From NCBI GenBank assembly GCA_003153505.1, contig PLZA01000031.1:124001-188000 (forward strand): DNA of 64,000 nt, in the 5' to 3' direction. Below the pieces are notes generated by a model. It did not search any database. It was given only the letters and a program-made list of their open reading frames with translations, and was not told the origin of the DNA. The translations under genes were made by a program, and so were the position numbers. Source of the stretch: Candidatus Dormiibacterota bacterium. Lineage in GTDB: Bacteria; Chloroflexota; Dormibacteria; Aeolococcales; Aeolococcaceae. This document shows, piece by piece, positions 1-8,672 of the stretch (the first letter of the stretch is position 1; every line of letters starts with the position of its first letter).

Positions 1-605
1 TGGCGGTCGAAGTGCAGGGTCACCGTTGCGCTGGCGTTGACCGCCGCGAGCCGGAGCGGTTCTGGGCGGAGCGTCGGCCCGCCGACGGCGTCGACGAGCG
101 CCCAGACGATGTCCCCGTTCTCGCGCCGCGCCGCAGCGCGGACCACGTCGATGCGACCCCAGCCGGTCACCCATGGGGCAAACCCGTCGAAGCGCCACCC
201 CTCGCCGGCGGGCGAGGCGGTGAGGATCGGGGCGCCCGGCCGGCGAAGCCCGGAGAAGGCGACCCCGGCACGCACCGCGCCGGTGCACAGGGGCTCGATC
301 CAGGCGTCACGGAGTACCCGCGGTGCGTCGACGAGCGCGCGAACCGCTCCGTGGTGCTGAATCCAGACGAACGCGGAGGTGAGGCAGCCGGAGGCAATGA
401 TCTCGATGACCTCGAGCGCGGTCGCCATGTCGTCGAGGCCCATGCCGCCGCACTCCCTGGGGCCGGCGAGGCCGTAGAACCCCGCTGACGCCAGGCGGTC
501 GAGCCGATCCACGGGAAGCACTGCCGATTCGTCGACCTGGAGGGCGCCGGGAAACAGCACGCTGTCGCTGATTTCCACGGCACGCGCTCTCGGGTCCGGC
601 GTCAT
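1..605 (-). CDS. Acyl-CoA dehydrogenase family protein (3' end outside window)
   Basis: Reverse-strand reading from the ATG at 605 gives an open frame of about 201 codons that runs off the window edge. It begins MTPDPRARAVEI and contains a segment like the acyl-CoA dehydrogenase N-terminal helical domain (GPRECGGMGLDDMATALEVI, near residue 50). A middle-domain segment follows (FDGFAPWVTGWGRIDVV), at the position where the family has its substrate/FAD-contacting W-x-T/W turn. Enzymes of this family oxidise acyl-CoA thioesters with FAD in the cytoplasm. The catalytic glutamate lies in the missing C-terminal domain, so activity cannot be judged. The WS/DGAT gene lies just upstream on the same strand, 28 bp away, so the two may be co-transcribed. 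The family call is fairly sure; the substrate is unknown. Confidence 0.75.
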   Translation of the reverse strand, partial: MTPDPRARAVEISDSVLFPGALQVDESAVLPVDRLDRLASAGFYGLAGPRECGGMGLDDMATALEVIEIIASGCLTSAFVWIQHHGAVRALVDAPRVLRDAWIEPLCTGAVRAGVAFSGLRRPGAPILTASPAGEGWRFDGFAPWVTGWGRIDVVRAAARRENGDIVWALVDAVGGPTLRPEPLRLAAVNASATVTLHFDR

Positions 606-633
606 GAGATGCGACGTGCTCGCCGTCCGGTGG

Positions 634-2163
634 CTAGGCGGGACGCGATTTGACCGCGGTTCGCGAACGCCTCCGGCGGGGTCGCACCGGCAGGTGCGCC
701 GGGCGCTCGGGAAACGCCGGAACGCCGAGTGCTTCGAGCTCGTCGGCGAGCCAGCCGGTCATCGAGCCGACGTCGGGCATGACGTCGCGATCCGCGACGA
801 TGCCGATGTCGAGGCTGCCGTTGTAGCTCATCACCGTGATGTTCAGGCCAAGGCCGTCCATGATCACCGACACCGGGTAGATCGCCTCGAGGAGCGCACC
901 CGCGCAGTACAGCGGGATCTGCGGGCCCGGCACATTGGAGACGACGAGATTCCATGTCGGCCGCAGACGGGGATGGCTCGTCCAGGCAAACGTGAGTCGC
1001 GCTGCTCGAGTGAACAGCGCTGGTGGGATGAAGTTGTTGGCGTCCTGCAGCAGCGAAGCGGGCAGTGCCTGATCGCGTTCTTTCATCTCGGCCAGCGATT
1101 CATGGGTCGCACGCAGGCGATCCACGGGGTCGGCGATCTCGGTATGGAGCTCCACCCCCATGAGCAGGATCCGATTGCCGAAGGTGCCCTGCTGCTCAGG
1201 GCTCCGCACCGAGACAGGGATCTGCGCGATCAATGGCTCGTTGCCGAGCTCGTGATGTTCCGAGAGCCACCGGCGCACGGTGCCGGCGCAGATCGAGACG
1301 ACCACGTCGTTGACCGTGACCCCGTGCATGTTCTTGACATCTTTGACGTCATCAAGCGGGAGCCTGCCGAAGACGATGCGCCGGTGCGCCGAGATCCTGC
1401 CGTTGAACGACGTGTGCGGGGGCGTCGAGAGCTTGCGCCCGGTCACGATCGGACTCCTGCTCAGCGCCGCCTGGAGTCGCCGTCCGGCGGCGCCCACGAG
1501 GCTCGCGCCGGGAAGGATGCTGAAGAGGCCCACCTCCTCGAAGTGGGGCAGCGCCGCGGGCAGCGAGCGGAGCAAGCGCAGCGGGTACTGGGGAACGCCG
1601 ATCAGTCCCCTCGCCAGCATCTCGAGTTGCGATGGCATCTGATGGAGTCCGGCGAACGCCGGCTCAGGGGCCGGCCTTCCCTCGGGGGTCAGGTCGAGCA
1701 GCGAACCCAGGATCTCTGCTCCGGACAGGCCGTCGATCACCGCGTGGTGCACCTTGGTCATCAGCGCCACACGACCGTTCTCGAGCCCGTGAATGAGATA
1801 GATCTCCCAGAGCGGGCGGCTGCGGTCCAGGGGGCGCGAGAAGATGCGCGCCACCTGCTCCTCCAGCTGAGCGGTGGAGCCCGGCGGTACCAGTGCCAGT
1901 TCGCGCACGTGGAAGTCGATGTCGAAATCCGGATCGTCGACCCAGTACGCGAAATCGATTCCGAAGGGAACCTCCGCGAGACGCCACTTGAAGATCGGGA
2001 TCAGGGGGAGCCGATCCATGATCAGGTTCTGCAGGTCGGTCAGGGAGAGCGTCCCTCCGGGCGCCGTCGAGGGGTCGAGGACGAGGACGCCGGTCACGTG
2101 GCCGTAGATTCGAGGCGTCTCGAGAGCCAGGAATTGGGCGTCGAGGCTGGTGAGCTGGCGCAT
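634..2163 (-). CDS. Wax ester synthase / diacylglycerol acyltransferase (WS/DGAT) family protein
   Basis: A 509-residue protein from the ATG at 2163 (MRQLTSLDAQFLALE, the usual family N-terminus). A 14-codon in-frame extension upstream is unlike the family and is not used. The acyltransferase motif HHxxxDG is intact as HHAVIDG at residues 139-145, preceded by PLWEIYLIHGL. The C-terminal half has the family's PLYCAGALLEAIYPVS-type segment. Family members esterify acyl-CoA to fatty alcohols or diacylglycerol at the inner face of the membrane and build storage wax esters or triacylglycerols. The acyl-CoA dehydrogenase downstream points to lipid metabolism in general. Which acceptor is used cannot be told. 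Confidence 0.9.
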   Translation of the reverse strand: MRQLTSLDAQFLALETPRIYGHVTGVLVLDPSTAPGGTLSLTDLQNLIMDRLPLIPIFKWRLAEVPFGIDFAYWVDDPDFDIDFHVRELALVPPGSTAQLEEQVARIFSRPLDRSRPLWEIYLIHGLENGRVALMTKVHHAVIDGLSGAEILGSLLDLTPEGRPAPEPAFAGLHQMPSQLEMLARGLIGVPQYPLRLLRSLPAALPHFEEVGLFSILPGASLVGAAGRRLQAALSRSPIVTGRKLSTPPHTSFNGRISAHRRIVFGRLPLDDVKDVKNMHGVTVNDVVVSICAGTVRRWLSEHHELGNEPLIAQIPVSVRSPEQQGTFGNRILLMGVELHTEIADPVDRLRATHESLAEMKERDQALPASLLQDANNFIPPALFTRAARLTFAWTSHPRLRPTWNLVVSNVPGPQIPLYCAGALLEAIYPVSVIMDGLGLNITVMSYNGSLDIGIVADRDVMPDVGSMTGWLADELEALGVPAFPERPAHLPVRPRRRRSRTAVKSRPA

Positions 2164-2225
2164 GGGTGCCGGCCAACACTGGCAGAACCTGCAGAGAACG
2201 GTCAACCAAGCCCGATTGCGCGTGC

Positions 2226-3623
2226 ATGTGGGATCGTTCGGGGGTGCCGCCTGAGATCGCCACCATCGAGACCCCGGAGCTCGGCGATCGGACTTACGCG
2301 ATCTTCGCGGGCGCCGATGCGGTGGTCGTGGACCCCCAGCGCGACGTCGATCGGGTCTTCGCGCTGCTGTCCGAGCGAGGAGCCCGCCTGACCCACGTCG
2401 TCGAGACGCACATCCACAACGACTACGTCTCCGGCGGACCCGAGCTGTCCAGGCTCACCGGCGCCGTCCTGGTCATCCCAGACGGGGAGTCGGTCGGCTA
2501 CCCACGCCGGCTCATCGCCGACGGTGAACGGATTCAGCTCGGCGACGCGGCGCTGGTGGCCCGCCACACTCCTGGCCACACCGCCACGCACATGTCGTAT
2601 GTCCTTGAAGCAGCAGGCCGCCCGGTCGCCGCGTTCACCGGAGGGTCACTGCTCCTCGGTTCGGTGGGGCGCACCGACCTCTCCGGGCCGTGGATCACCG
2701 ATCGCCTCAGCCACCTGCAGCACCGGTCTGTGCGGCGCCTTTCGGACGAGCTTCCCGACGGCGCCGCGATCCTTCCGACGCACGGCTTCGGCAGCCTTTG
2801 CTCGGCCGGTTTCCCGGTCGGGGCGGCGGACACCGCGGACGCGCTCCATCAGCGCGCCGAGAACCCCGCGCTGCTCATGGACGAGGATGCCTTCGTGGCG
2901 CGTCTGGTGTCCGGACTCGATGCGTTCCCTCGCTACTACGCGTATATCGGTCCGCGAAATCGCGAGGGGGCCGGAACCGCCGACCTCACGCTCGCGGCGC
3001 CGAGCCCTGCTCGCGAGCTGGTCGCGCGGGCTTCCGCCGGCGAGTGGGTCGTCGATCTCCGCGAGCGCCGGGCATTCGCGGCCCGGCACCTCGTCGGTTG
3101 CCTCGCCTTCGAGCTGTCCGACCCGCTGGCCACCTACCTGGGATGGTTGCTCCCCTGGGGCAGCCCGGTCAGCCTGATCGGCGCGTCGGCTGCGGACGTG
3201 GCCGGCGCCCGGCGGGCCCTGGTTCGTATCGGCATCGAGAAGATCGTCGCCTGGGGTGTCAGTGAGGGCGAGCACGGCGAAGATCCGTGGGCGGATCTCG
3301 CCACCGGGTCCTACCCCGTGGTCGGCTTCGCCGACCTCAAGCCGTTCATCGGCGCTCCCGGCGAGGTCGTGGTCGACGTGCGTCTCGGCAGTGAATGGCG
3401 CGAAGCCCATCTCCAGGGTGCATTGCACATCCCGCTCCACGAAGTGCCGGACCGGGTCGACGAGATTCCCGCCGGAAGGGTCTGGGCGCACTGTGCGGCC
3501 GGCTATCGCGCGTCGGTGGCGGGCTCGCTCCTGGCTCGCGCGGGGCGCGAGGTCATGGTGGTGAGTGACCAGTTCAGCAGCGCCATTGATGCTGGACTCG
3601 AGATCACCTCCACCTGCGACTGA
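2226..3623 (+). CDS. MBL-fold persulfide-dioxygenase-like protein fused to two rhodanese domains
   Basis: A 465-residue protein with three parts. Residues 1-230 are a metallo-beta-lactamase fold of the ETHE1/persulfide dioxygenase type: THIHNDYVSG (H62, H64, D66), TPGHT (H118), GSVGRTD (D151) and PTHG (H186). A rhodanese-like domain follows at about 280-365, and a second at about 375-465. The second has the active cysteine C423 in the loop CAAGYR. The first has no cysteine at that place and is probably structural. The family oxidises persulfides such as glutathione persulfide to sulfite, and the rhodanese handles sulfane sulfur. The start is uncertain: ATG 2166, ATG 2226 and GTG 2244 are all in frame, and the domain begins just after 2244. 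The gene is divergent from the WS/DGAT gene. Confidence 0.85.
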   Translation: MWDRSGVPPEIATIETPELGDRTYAIFAGADAVVVDPQRDVDRVFALLSERGARLTHVVETHIHNDYVSGGPELSRLTGAVLVIPDGESVGYPRRLIADGERIQLGDAALVARHTPGHTATHMSYVLEAAGRPVAAFTGGSLLLGSVGRTDLSGPWITDRLSHLQHRSVRRLSDELPDGAAILPTHGFGSLCSAGFPVGAADTADALHQRAENPALLMDEDAFVARLVSGLDAFPRYYAYIGPRNREGAGTADLTLAAPSPARELVARASAGEWVVDLRERRAFAARHLVGCLAFELSDPLATYLGWLLPWGSPVSLIGASAADVAGARRALVRIGIEKIVAWGVSEGEHGEDPWADLATGSYPVVGFADLKPFIGAPGEVVVDVRLGSEWREAHLQGALHIPLHEVPDRVDEIPAGRVWAHCAAGYRASVAGSLLARAGREVMVVSDQFSSAIDAGLEITSTCD

Positions 3624-3634
3624 GCGGCGCGGCA

Positions 3635-3640
3635 TAGGCT
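3635..3640 (+). promoter_or_regulatory. Candidate -10 element (TAGGCT) for a leaderless transcript
   Basis: TAGGCT lies 7 nt before the ATG at 3648, with no Shine-Dalgarno sequence between. A -10 box at this distance would put the transcription start at the start codon. It is one of eight similar arrangements in the window. Confidence 0.4.
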
Positions 3641-3647
3641 CGCGGCG

Positions 3648-5282
3648 ATGAGCCTCGCCACCCGGGCGGTCGAGCTGCTCGCCCGCATCCCTCCCGCGCA
3701 AACGCGCGCCGTCATCGTTCGCCGCGACGTCGAAGTCGTCATGGGGGGCGGGGTCACCCTGCTGGGCGATCTCTATCAAGCGCATGGGTACCAGGGCCAG
3801 CCGGTCGTCGTGATGCGCAGTCCCTATGGGCGTACGGGGGTCTGGGCCCTGGGGGCCCGGGTCTTCGCGGAGCGCGGCTATCAGGTGCTCCTCCAGAGCT
3901 GCAGAGGCACCGGCGGATCCGGTGGGGACTTCAACGCGTACCGGCATGAGGTGGAGGACGGGCTCACCACTCTCGCGTGGATGGAGGGGCAGTCCTGGTT
4001 CCCCGGCAAGGTCGCCATGTTCGGCCCGAGCTATCTGGGCATCGTGCAATGGGCGATCGCCACCAATCCGCCGGCAACGGTGCGTGCCATGGCCGCGCCC
4101 ATCTCCTCGGCTCGAGTGCGCGCCTTCACGTACCCCGGAGGTGCGTTCTCCCTCGACAGCACCCTCGCGTGGCTCTCCCTGCTCTCCCGCCAGCGGCGAA
4201 CGGGACGCCCAGACCTTCGCGGCATGATCGAAGCGCGACGGCGCATGCGGCGCGGGTTCGCGTCGTTGCCGTTGAGCACGGCAGACGTCACCGTCACCGG
4301 TGAGCACGTGGCCTTCTACCAGGACTGGCTCGCGCGCATGGACGACGACGCGTTCTGGGCGCCGGTCGAGTTCGATCGCCACCTCCCGTCGCTCGCGGTG
4401 CCGGTCACGATGGTCACCGGTTGGTACGACATGTTCCTGCCCGCGCAGCTGGCGGACTACCAGTCGCTCGTGGGAGCCGGACGAGACGTGCAATTGACGA
4501 TCGGGCCGTGGAAGCACACCGACCCAGGAGCCGCCGGCGAGAGCCTGCGCGATTCGCTCGACTGGTTCGGCAAGCATCTCCACGGTCGCGACAGCGGCGC
4601 GCCCCGCGCCCGGGTCCGGCTCCACGTGGGCGGGGCGAGCCGTTGGATCGAGGTTGACGAGTGGCCGCCACCGGCGCGGACCGTTCGCTGGCGCCTGCAG
4701 CCGCGAGGGCGGCTCCATCCCGGTACGCCCGAAACGTCGACGCCCGACCGTTATCGCTACGACCCGTCCGATCCCACCCCGTCGGTCGGCGGCAGCCTGC
4801 TCGCCCGGTCGGGAGGGCCGCGCGACAACCGCGCTCTCGAGCGTCGCAGCGACGTGCTGGTCTACACGAGCGCAGCGCTGGTGCGTGATCTCGGGGTGAT
4901 CGGCCCGATCCAGGCTGAGCTGTACGTGCGCTCCTCGCTGGAACACACCGACTTCTTCGTGCGGCTCTGCGACGTCGCACCCTCGGGAGCGTCGCGCAAC
5001 ATCTGCGACGGCCTGCTGCGCTTGACACCCAGCGCCTGGCGGCCTGGGTCAGATGGGGTTGCCATGGTCGAGGTGCAGCTCTGGCCGGCCGCGCACGTCT
5101 TCCGCCGGGGGCATCGCATGCGCGTGCAGGTGTCGAGTGGCGCACACCCCCGGTTCGCGCGCAACCTCGGCGGGGGCGAGTCGCTCGCGTCGGCGACCAC
5201 CATGCACCCCGCGGATCAGGAGGTCTGGCACGACCCCGACCACCCGTCGGCGATCGTGCTGCCGATTCGCGACGCCTGGTAG
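3648..5282 (+). CDS. CocE/NonD family hydrolase (X-Pro dipeptidyl-peptidase S15 type)
   Basis: A 544-residue alpha/beta hydrolase. The nucleophile elbow reads GPSYLG (Ser128), the acid is Asp261 in GWYDMF and the histidine is His290 in GPWKHTD, in the order seen in cocaine esterase and S15 peptidases. After residue 310 comes a jelly-roll C-terminal domain with the family's typical PxxVGGSLLxRSGGPRDNR and MRVQVSSGAHPRF segments. No signal peptide is seen, so it is likely cytoplasmic. The family cleaves esters or acyl-proline amide bonds; the actual substrate is unknown. It starts 24 nt after the rhodanese fusion gene but appears to have its own promoter. Confidence 0.88.
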   Translation: MSLATRAVELLARIPPAQTRAVIVRRDVEVVMGGGVTLLGDLYQAHGYQGQPVVVMRSPYGRTGVWALGARVFAERGYQVLLQSCRGTGGSGGDFNAYRHEVEDGLTTLAWMEGQSWFPGKVAMFGPSYLGIVQWAIATNPPATVRAMAAPISSARVRAFTYPGGAFSLDSTLAWLSLLSRQRRTGRPDLRGMIEARRRMRRGFASLPLSTADVTVTGEHVAFYQDWLARMDDDAFWAPVEFDRHLPSLAVPVTMVTGWYDMFLPAQLADYQSLVGAGRDVQLTIGPWKHTDPGAAGESLRDSLDWFGKHLHGRDSGAPRARVRLHVGGASRWIEVDEWPPPARTVRWRLQPRGRLHPGTPETSTPDRYRYDPSDPTPSVGGSLLARSGGPRDNRALERRSDVLVYTSAALVRDLGVIGPIQAELYVRSSLEHTDFFVRLCDVAPSGASRNICDGLLRLTPSAWRPGSDGVAMVEVQLWPAAHVFRRGHRMRVQVSSGAHPRFARNLGGGESLASATTMHPADQEVWHDPDHPSAIVLPIRDAW

Positions 5283-5735
5283 CTAGCGCGAAGCTGCGGC
5301 AGGGACGCGCTCGCGGCGCGGGGTCTCATCGGCCTCTTCGGACTCATCCGGCGTTTGCTCCTCGACCTTGAGCGCCGTGAGCCAGCGTGCGGGCGGGGAT
5401 CCGGAAGGGACCAACGGGGATTCGGGACCGTCGTCACCGCGGGGGGTGTCGTCGTCGTCGCCCGCCGCCTGCTGGTTGTGGTCGTTGTCGAAGGTGATGA
5501 GATAGATGGACGCGATGGCGGTCATGGTCAACAGAGCGAAGAACGCGAACGGCAGCCGGTATACCCATCCCACATCGTTCGGCAGGCCCGGCATGAAAGC
5601 CACGAGCACGGCGCTGACAATGCCGATTCCCGGGGGGAGGAGCCAGACCCACACGGTGCGGCCCTCACGATCGATCCCGAGGCGGCCTTCGAGGCGTCTG
5701 AAGTGGGCCGCGAGCCGCTCCTTCGCTGAGGCCAT
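5283..5735 (-). CDS. Two-helix membrane protein with acidic cytoplasmic tail, function unknown
   Basis: 150 residues, not recognised as a named family. Two hydrophobic segments (about 28-50 and 56-82) follow a basic N-terminus. The rest is a charged, low-complexity tail rich in D, E, P and R. The start is supported by AGGAGAAG a few bases before the ATG at 5735. It is convergent with, and abuts, the CocE-type gene (stops at 5282 and 5283), and is divergent from the PH-domain pair across a 36-bp spacer. Confidence 0.6.
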   Translation of the reverse strand: MASAKERLAAHFRRLEGRLGIDREGRTVWVWLLPPGIGIVSAVLVAFMPGLPNDVGWVYRLPFAFFALLTMTAIASIYLITFDNDHNQQAAGDDDDTPRGDDGPESPLVPSGSPPARWLTALKVEEQTPDESEEADETPRRERVPAAASR

Positions 5736-5757
5736 CTGTCTTCTCCTGCCTTCAGTC

Positions 5758-5763
5758 TATCGT
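5758..5763 (+). promoter_or_regulatory. Candidate -10 element (TATCGT) for a leaderless transcript
   Basis: TATCGT lies 8 nt before the ATG at 5772, with no purine-rich ribosome-binding site between. Confidence 0.35.
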
Positions 5764-5771
5764 GGAATGAC

Positions 5772-6266
5772 ATGAGCACCGTTGTGACAGGACAGATCGC
5801 CGGCGGCGCAGATCTGAAGCGGTTATCGCCGCGGTTCTGGCTGGCTCGACAGACCGAGCTCGCGCTCGTCTGGGGGCCGCTGTTCATCGTGGCGCTTGTC
5901 GTCGCGCTGATCGTCCACGTGAGTGCTGCGGACCTCCTCCCCGTGGTCATCGCGCTGATCGCTGGCGTCGCTTGGTTGGTCGAGCGGGGACGGTACCGGT
6001 CATGGGGTTACACCGAGCGAGAGGATGACCTGATCGTGGTTCGGGGCCTCATGTTCCGCCACGTTTCGGTGGTGCCCTATGGGCGCATGCAGTTCATCGA
6101 CGTGACCGCCGGGCCAATCGATCGCGCCTTCGGCCTCGCCACGGTCCAACTCCATACGGCGGCCGCGGCGACCGATGCCCGGATTCCCGGCCTGGTCCGC
6201 GCCCATGCAGACGCGCTCCGCGACCGGCTGGCATTGGTGGGGGAGGCCAAGGCAACCGGCCTATGA
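5772..6266 (+). CDS. Bacterial PH-domain membrane protein (YdbS-like)
   Basis: 164 residues. Two transmembrane helices (about 30-50 and 54-70) are followed by a bacterial pleckstrin-homology (bPH2, DUF304) domain, recognisable by SWGYTEREDDLIVVRGLMFR and VVPYGRMQFIDVTAGPIDRAFGLATVQLHT. Proteins of this type sit in the membrane with the PH fold in the cytosol and occur as pairs in many bacteria. The stop overlaps the start of the next gene (ATGA), so the two are translated together and probably form one complex. The molecular role is not established. Confidence 0.85.
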   Translation: MSTVVTGQIAGGADLKRLSPRFWLARQTELALVWGPLFIVALVVALIVHVSAADLLPVVIALIAGVAWLVERGRYRSWGYTEREDDLIVVRGLMFRHVSVVPYGRMQFIDVTAGPIDRAFGLATVQLHTAAAATDARIPGLVRAHADALRDRLALVGEAKATGL

Positions 6267-7651
6267 GCGCATCGCCACCGCCGTTTCAAGCAGCGGTACC
6301 GCTCGAGGTCGGGGAGACGTGGCGCCGGCTGCATCCGCTCTCGCCGATCGTGCGCTTCGGCAGGGTCCTCATCGGAGTCCTGGTCATCGCCGTGCCCTCG
6401 ATCGCCGAGCAACCCGGTCTGCATCGCGATGCCGGGCTCCCGATCTCGCTGATCATCTACGCCGGGCTGCTCGCCCTCGGCGGCGTCGGCGGGTTCATCT
6501 CGTGGATGGTGACTCGATGGCGGATCGCCGATGGCAACCTGCAGATCGAGACCGGGTTCATCCGGCGCCAGTCGCTGCGCATCCCGCTGGCGCGGATCCA
6601 GGCCGTCGACGTCATCGCGCCCCTCTCGGGGCGGTTTCTCGGCCTCGCCGAAGTGCGGGTCGTGTCCGCCGGTCGGGGCGCCGAGCACGGCAGGCTGGCG
6701 TATCTGACCGCCGCCCAGGCGCCGATCGTGCGTGCCCGCCTGCTCGCTCTCGCTCACGGTCTGGAGGTGAGCACCCCGGAGCCCGACGCGCTGCCGCTGC
6801 TCCACGTGCAGAACGGCCTGCTCCTGCCCGCGCTGCTCATGCGCTCCCAGGTCCTGGCGCCCATCCTCATCGCCGTCGCGGCCGTAGCCGCGATCGCGGC
6901 GGCACCAGTGGTCGGCGCCGGTGCACTCGGCAGCGCGGTGACGGTGCTGGTGATCAGCGGTTTGGGTGTGGCCCGCGCCTTCAACGAGGACTTCGATTTC
7001 GCGATCAGCGAGGCGGGGGACGGCGTCCGCCTTGATCGCGGGCTGCTCCAGCGCCGCCACGAGACGATCCCGTACGGGCGTATCCAGGCGGTCCGAGTCG
7101 TCGAACCGTTCTTCTGGCGGGCCTTGGGTTGGGCACGCCTCGAAGTCGACGTCGCCCGCCAGAGCGTGTCGCGCGAAACGGATCGCGACGCCCAGCAGGT
7201 GGCTCGGACGCTCATCCCCGTGGCCTCCCGCGACCAGGCGCTGTGGCTGCTCGCGCGCGTGATGCCCGACGCGTACCCCGACCCGCCACCGGGGGCCGGT
7301 CCTCCTTCGCGGGCACGTCTCAAGGCTCCGCTGTCATTTCATTTCCTTGCAGCCTGGTTCGGCCAGCGCTATGTGTATGCGCGCACCGGGCGCGTGCAGA
7401 GGTCGACGATCATCGTGCCGCTCGTCAAGGTCCAGAGCGTTCGGCTGAAATCGGGTCCGCTGCAACGCGGATTCCATGTCGCGACCGTCGACGTCGACAC
7501 CGCCGGACGTCGGTGGCAGGCATCGGCACGCTGCCGCGACGAGGAGGAAGCGGTGACCATGGTGCGTCACATCAGCGAGCGCGCTCGGCTCTCGCGGCGG
7601 GTGCCACCACCGCGCCCCGCAAATCCCGTGCCGGTTCCGGCTGCCGGATAG
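6263..7651 (+). CDS. Multi-PH-domain membrane protein (YdbT-like)
   Basis: 462 residues, coupled to the YdbS-like gene by a 4-base overlap. Three PH-type (DUF304) repeats can be read: around residues 85-125 (RWRIADGNLQIETGFIRRQS), 240-285 (FDFAISEAGDGVRLDRGLLQ) and 365-420 (RYVYARTGRVQRSTIIVPL). Each has the RIQAV or KVQSV strand that marks the family. Hydrophobic stretches at about 33-47, 62-85 and 180-225 anchor it in the membrane. The C-terminus is proline-rich. In Bacillus the YdbS/YdbT pair has been linked to resistance to a class of bacteriocins; no such role can be shown here. Confidence 0.85.
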   Translation: MSASPPPFQAAVPLEVGETWRRLHPLSPIVRFGRVLIGVLVIAVPSIAEQPGLHRDAGLPISLIIYAGLLALGGVGGFISWMVTRWRIADGNLQIETGFIRRQSLRIPLARIQAVDVIAPLSGRFLGLAEVRVVSAGRGAEHGRLAYLTAAQAPIVRARLLALAHGLEVSTPEPDALPLLHVQNGLLLPALLMRSQVLAPILIAVAAVAAIAAAPVVGAGALGSAVTVLVISGLGVARAFNEDFDFAISEAGDGVRLDRGLLQRRHETIPYGRIQAVRVVEPFFWRALGWARLEVDVARQSVSRETDRDAQQVARTLIPVASRDQALWLLARVMPDAYPDPPPGAGPPSRARLKAPLSFHFLAAWFGQRYVYARTGRVQRSTIIVPLVKVQSVRLKSGPLQRGFHVATVDVDTAGRRWQASARCRDEEEAVTMVRHISERARLSRRVPPPRPANPVPVPAAG

Positions 7652-7681
7652 AGGCGCGTCCGTGGCAATATCGCAGTACTG

Positions 7682-7879
7682 ATGGCGGTGACAGCTCGTT
7701 GCGATTGCGACGGAGAGGAGACACCGATCTTCCGGCTCGCCGCGGTGATCCTCGACGGCAGGATGGCTCGTGTCTGTCCCAAATGTGCGTCCAAGTACAA
7801 GGACCGCATCGAGATGCCGTACTCGCCACGGACGGACCAGGGGGCGATTCAGCCGAGCACGTCGAGGGAGGTCTGGTAG
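7682..7879 (+). CDS. Small four-cysteine protein, function unknown
   Basis: 65 residues: a CxC pair near the N-terminus (RCDCDGEE) and a CxxC knuckle at residues 32-35 (VCPKCASKYKDR), with a short beta-rich stretch between (FRLAAVILDGRMAR). This layout fits a small zinc ribbon, but I do not recognise a family. It lies in the 230-bp space between the PH-domain gene and pyrF and ends 4 bp before the pyrF start, which supports it being a real co-transcribed gene. No strong ribosome-binding site is visible. Confidence 0.5.
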   Translation: MAVTARCDCDGEETPIFRLAAVILDGRMARVCPKCASKYKDRIEMPYSPRTDQGAIQPSTSREVW

Positions 7880-7883
7880 CGCC

Positions 7884-8672
7884 GTGACATTCGCCGCACG
7901 CCTGGACGCGTGCGTCGACGCATCCGGTTCGCTGCTGTGCTGCGGCCTCGACCCTGACGGCTTCACGAGCGCCGCCGCCGCCGAGCATCGGTGTCTCGAG
8001 ATCATCGACGAGACCATCGAATACGTCTGCGCGTTCAAGCCGAACCTCGCCTTCTTCGAACAGATGGGTTCGGCCGGCTACGCGATCCTCGAGCGGCTGC
8101 GCGATCGGATCCCGAGCGAACGCATCCTCATCCTGGACGCCAAGCGCGGCGATACGGGCAACACCGCTGAGGCGTACGCGCGAGCGCTCTTCGACGTGCT
8201 CGGCGCCGACTGCGTGACCGTGAATCCGCTCCTCGGCAGTGACTCGGTGCTGCCCTTCCTGCATCGGGCTGACCGCGGCGCACTCCTGGTGGCTCGGAGC
8301 AGCAACCCCGGCGCCGTCGACCTGCTGGACGAGCGTCTCGCGTCGGGGATGCGCGTGAGCGCGCGCATCGTGGAGCTGGGCCTCCGGTGGGACCCGGGTG
8401 GGTGCGTGGGCTTCGTGGTGGGGGCGACCAAGCCGGACGCGGTGGCCGAGATCCGGCGGGCGGCACCGGATGCGCCGCTGCTGCTGCCCGGTGTCGGCGC
8501 CCAGGGCGGTGCGCTCGAGGACTCGGTCAGCGCCGGTATCGATGCCCGCGGCCGCGGGGCGATCATCTCGGTCAGCCGAGGCATCGCCTCGGCGCCGGAG
8601 GGTGCCGCACGCGCTGCACGGGATTTCCGAGAGCGTATCGAGGAGGTCCGCGCGGCGGTTGCACACGTGTGA
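7884..8672 (+). CDS. pyrF: Orotidine 5'-phosphate decarboxylase, type 2
   Basis: 262 residues from the GTG at 7884, chosen because it follows the small gene's stop by 4 bp and begins at the family's N-terminus (TFAARLDACVDASGSLLCCGLDPD). The active-site block LDAKRGDTGNTAEAYA holds Asp85, Lys87 and Asp90, the charged network of the TIM-barrel decarboxylase; its length and wording are those of the type 2 (mycobacterial/myxococcal) branch. It catalyses OMP to UMP, the last step of pyrimidine synthesis. GGGAGG upstream may serve as ribosome-binding site. The stop overlaps the next start (GTGA). No other pyr genes are in the window. Confidence 0.95.
   Translation: MTFAARLDACVDASGSLLCCGLDPDGFTSAAAAEHRCLEIIDETIEYVCAFKPNLAFFEQMGSAGYAILERLRDRIPSERILILDAKRGDTGNTAEAYARALFDVLGADCVTVNPLLGSDSVLPFLHRADRGALLVARSSNPGAVDLLDERLASGMRVSARIVELGLRWDPGGCVGFVVGATKPDAVAEIRRAAPDAPLLLPGVGAQGGALEDSVSAGIDARGRGAIISVSRGIASAPEGAARAARDFRERIEEVRAAVAHV

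Noticed and set aside
1252..1263. GAACAT-like matches to the LexA box inside coding sequence (for example here and near 38332)
   Set aside because: They lack the right half-site and are not near promoters.
2646..4946. A 766-codon open frame on the minus strand opposite the rhodanese and CocE genes
   Set aside because: Same reason: an antisense shadow of two well-supported genes, with low-complexity composition.
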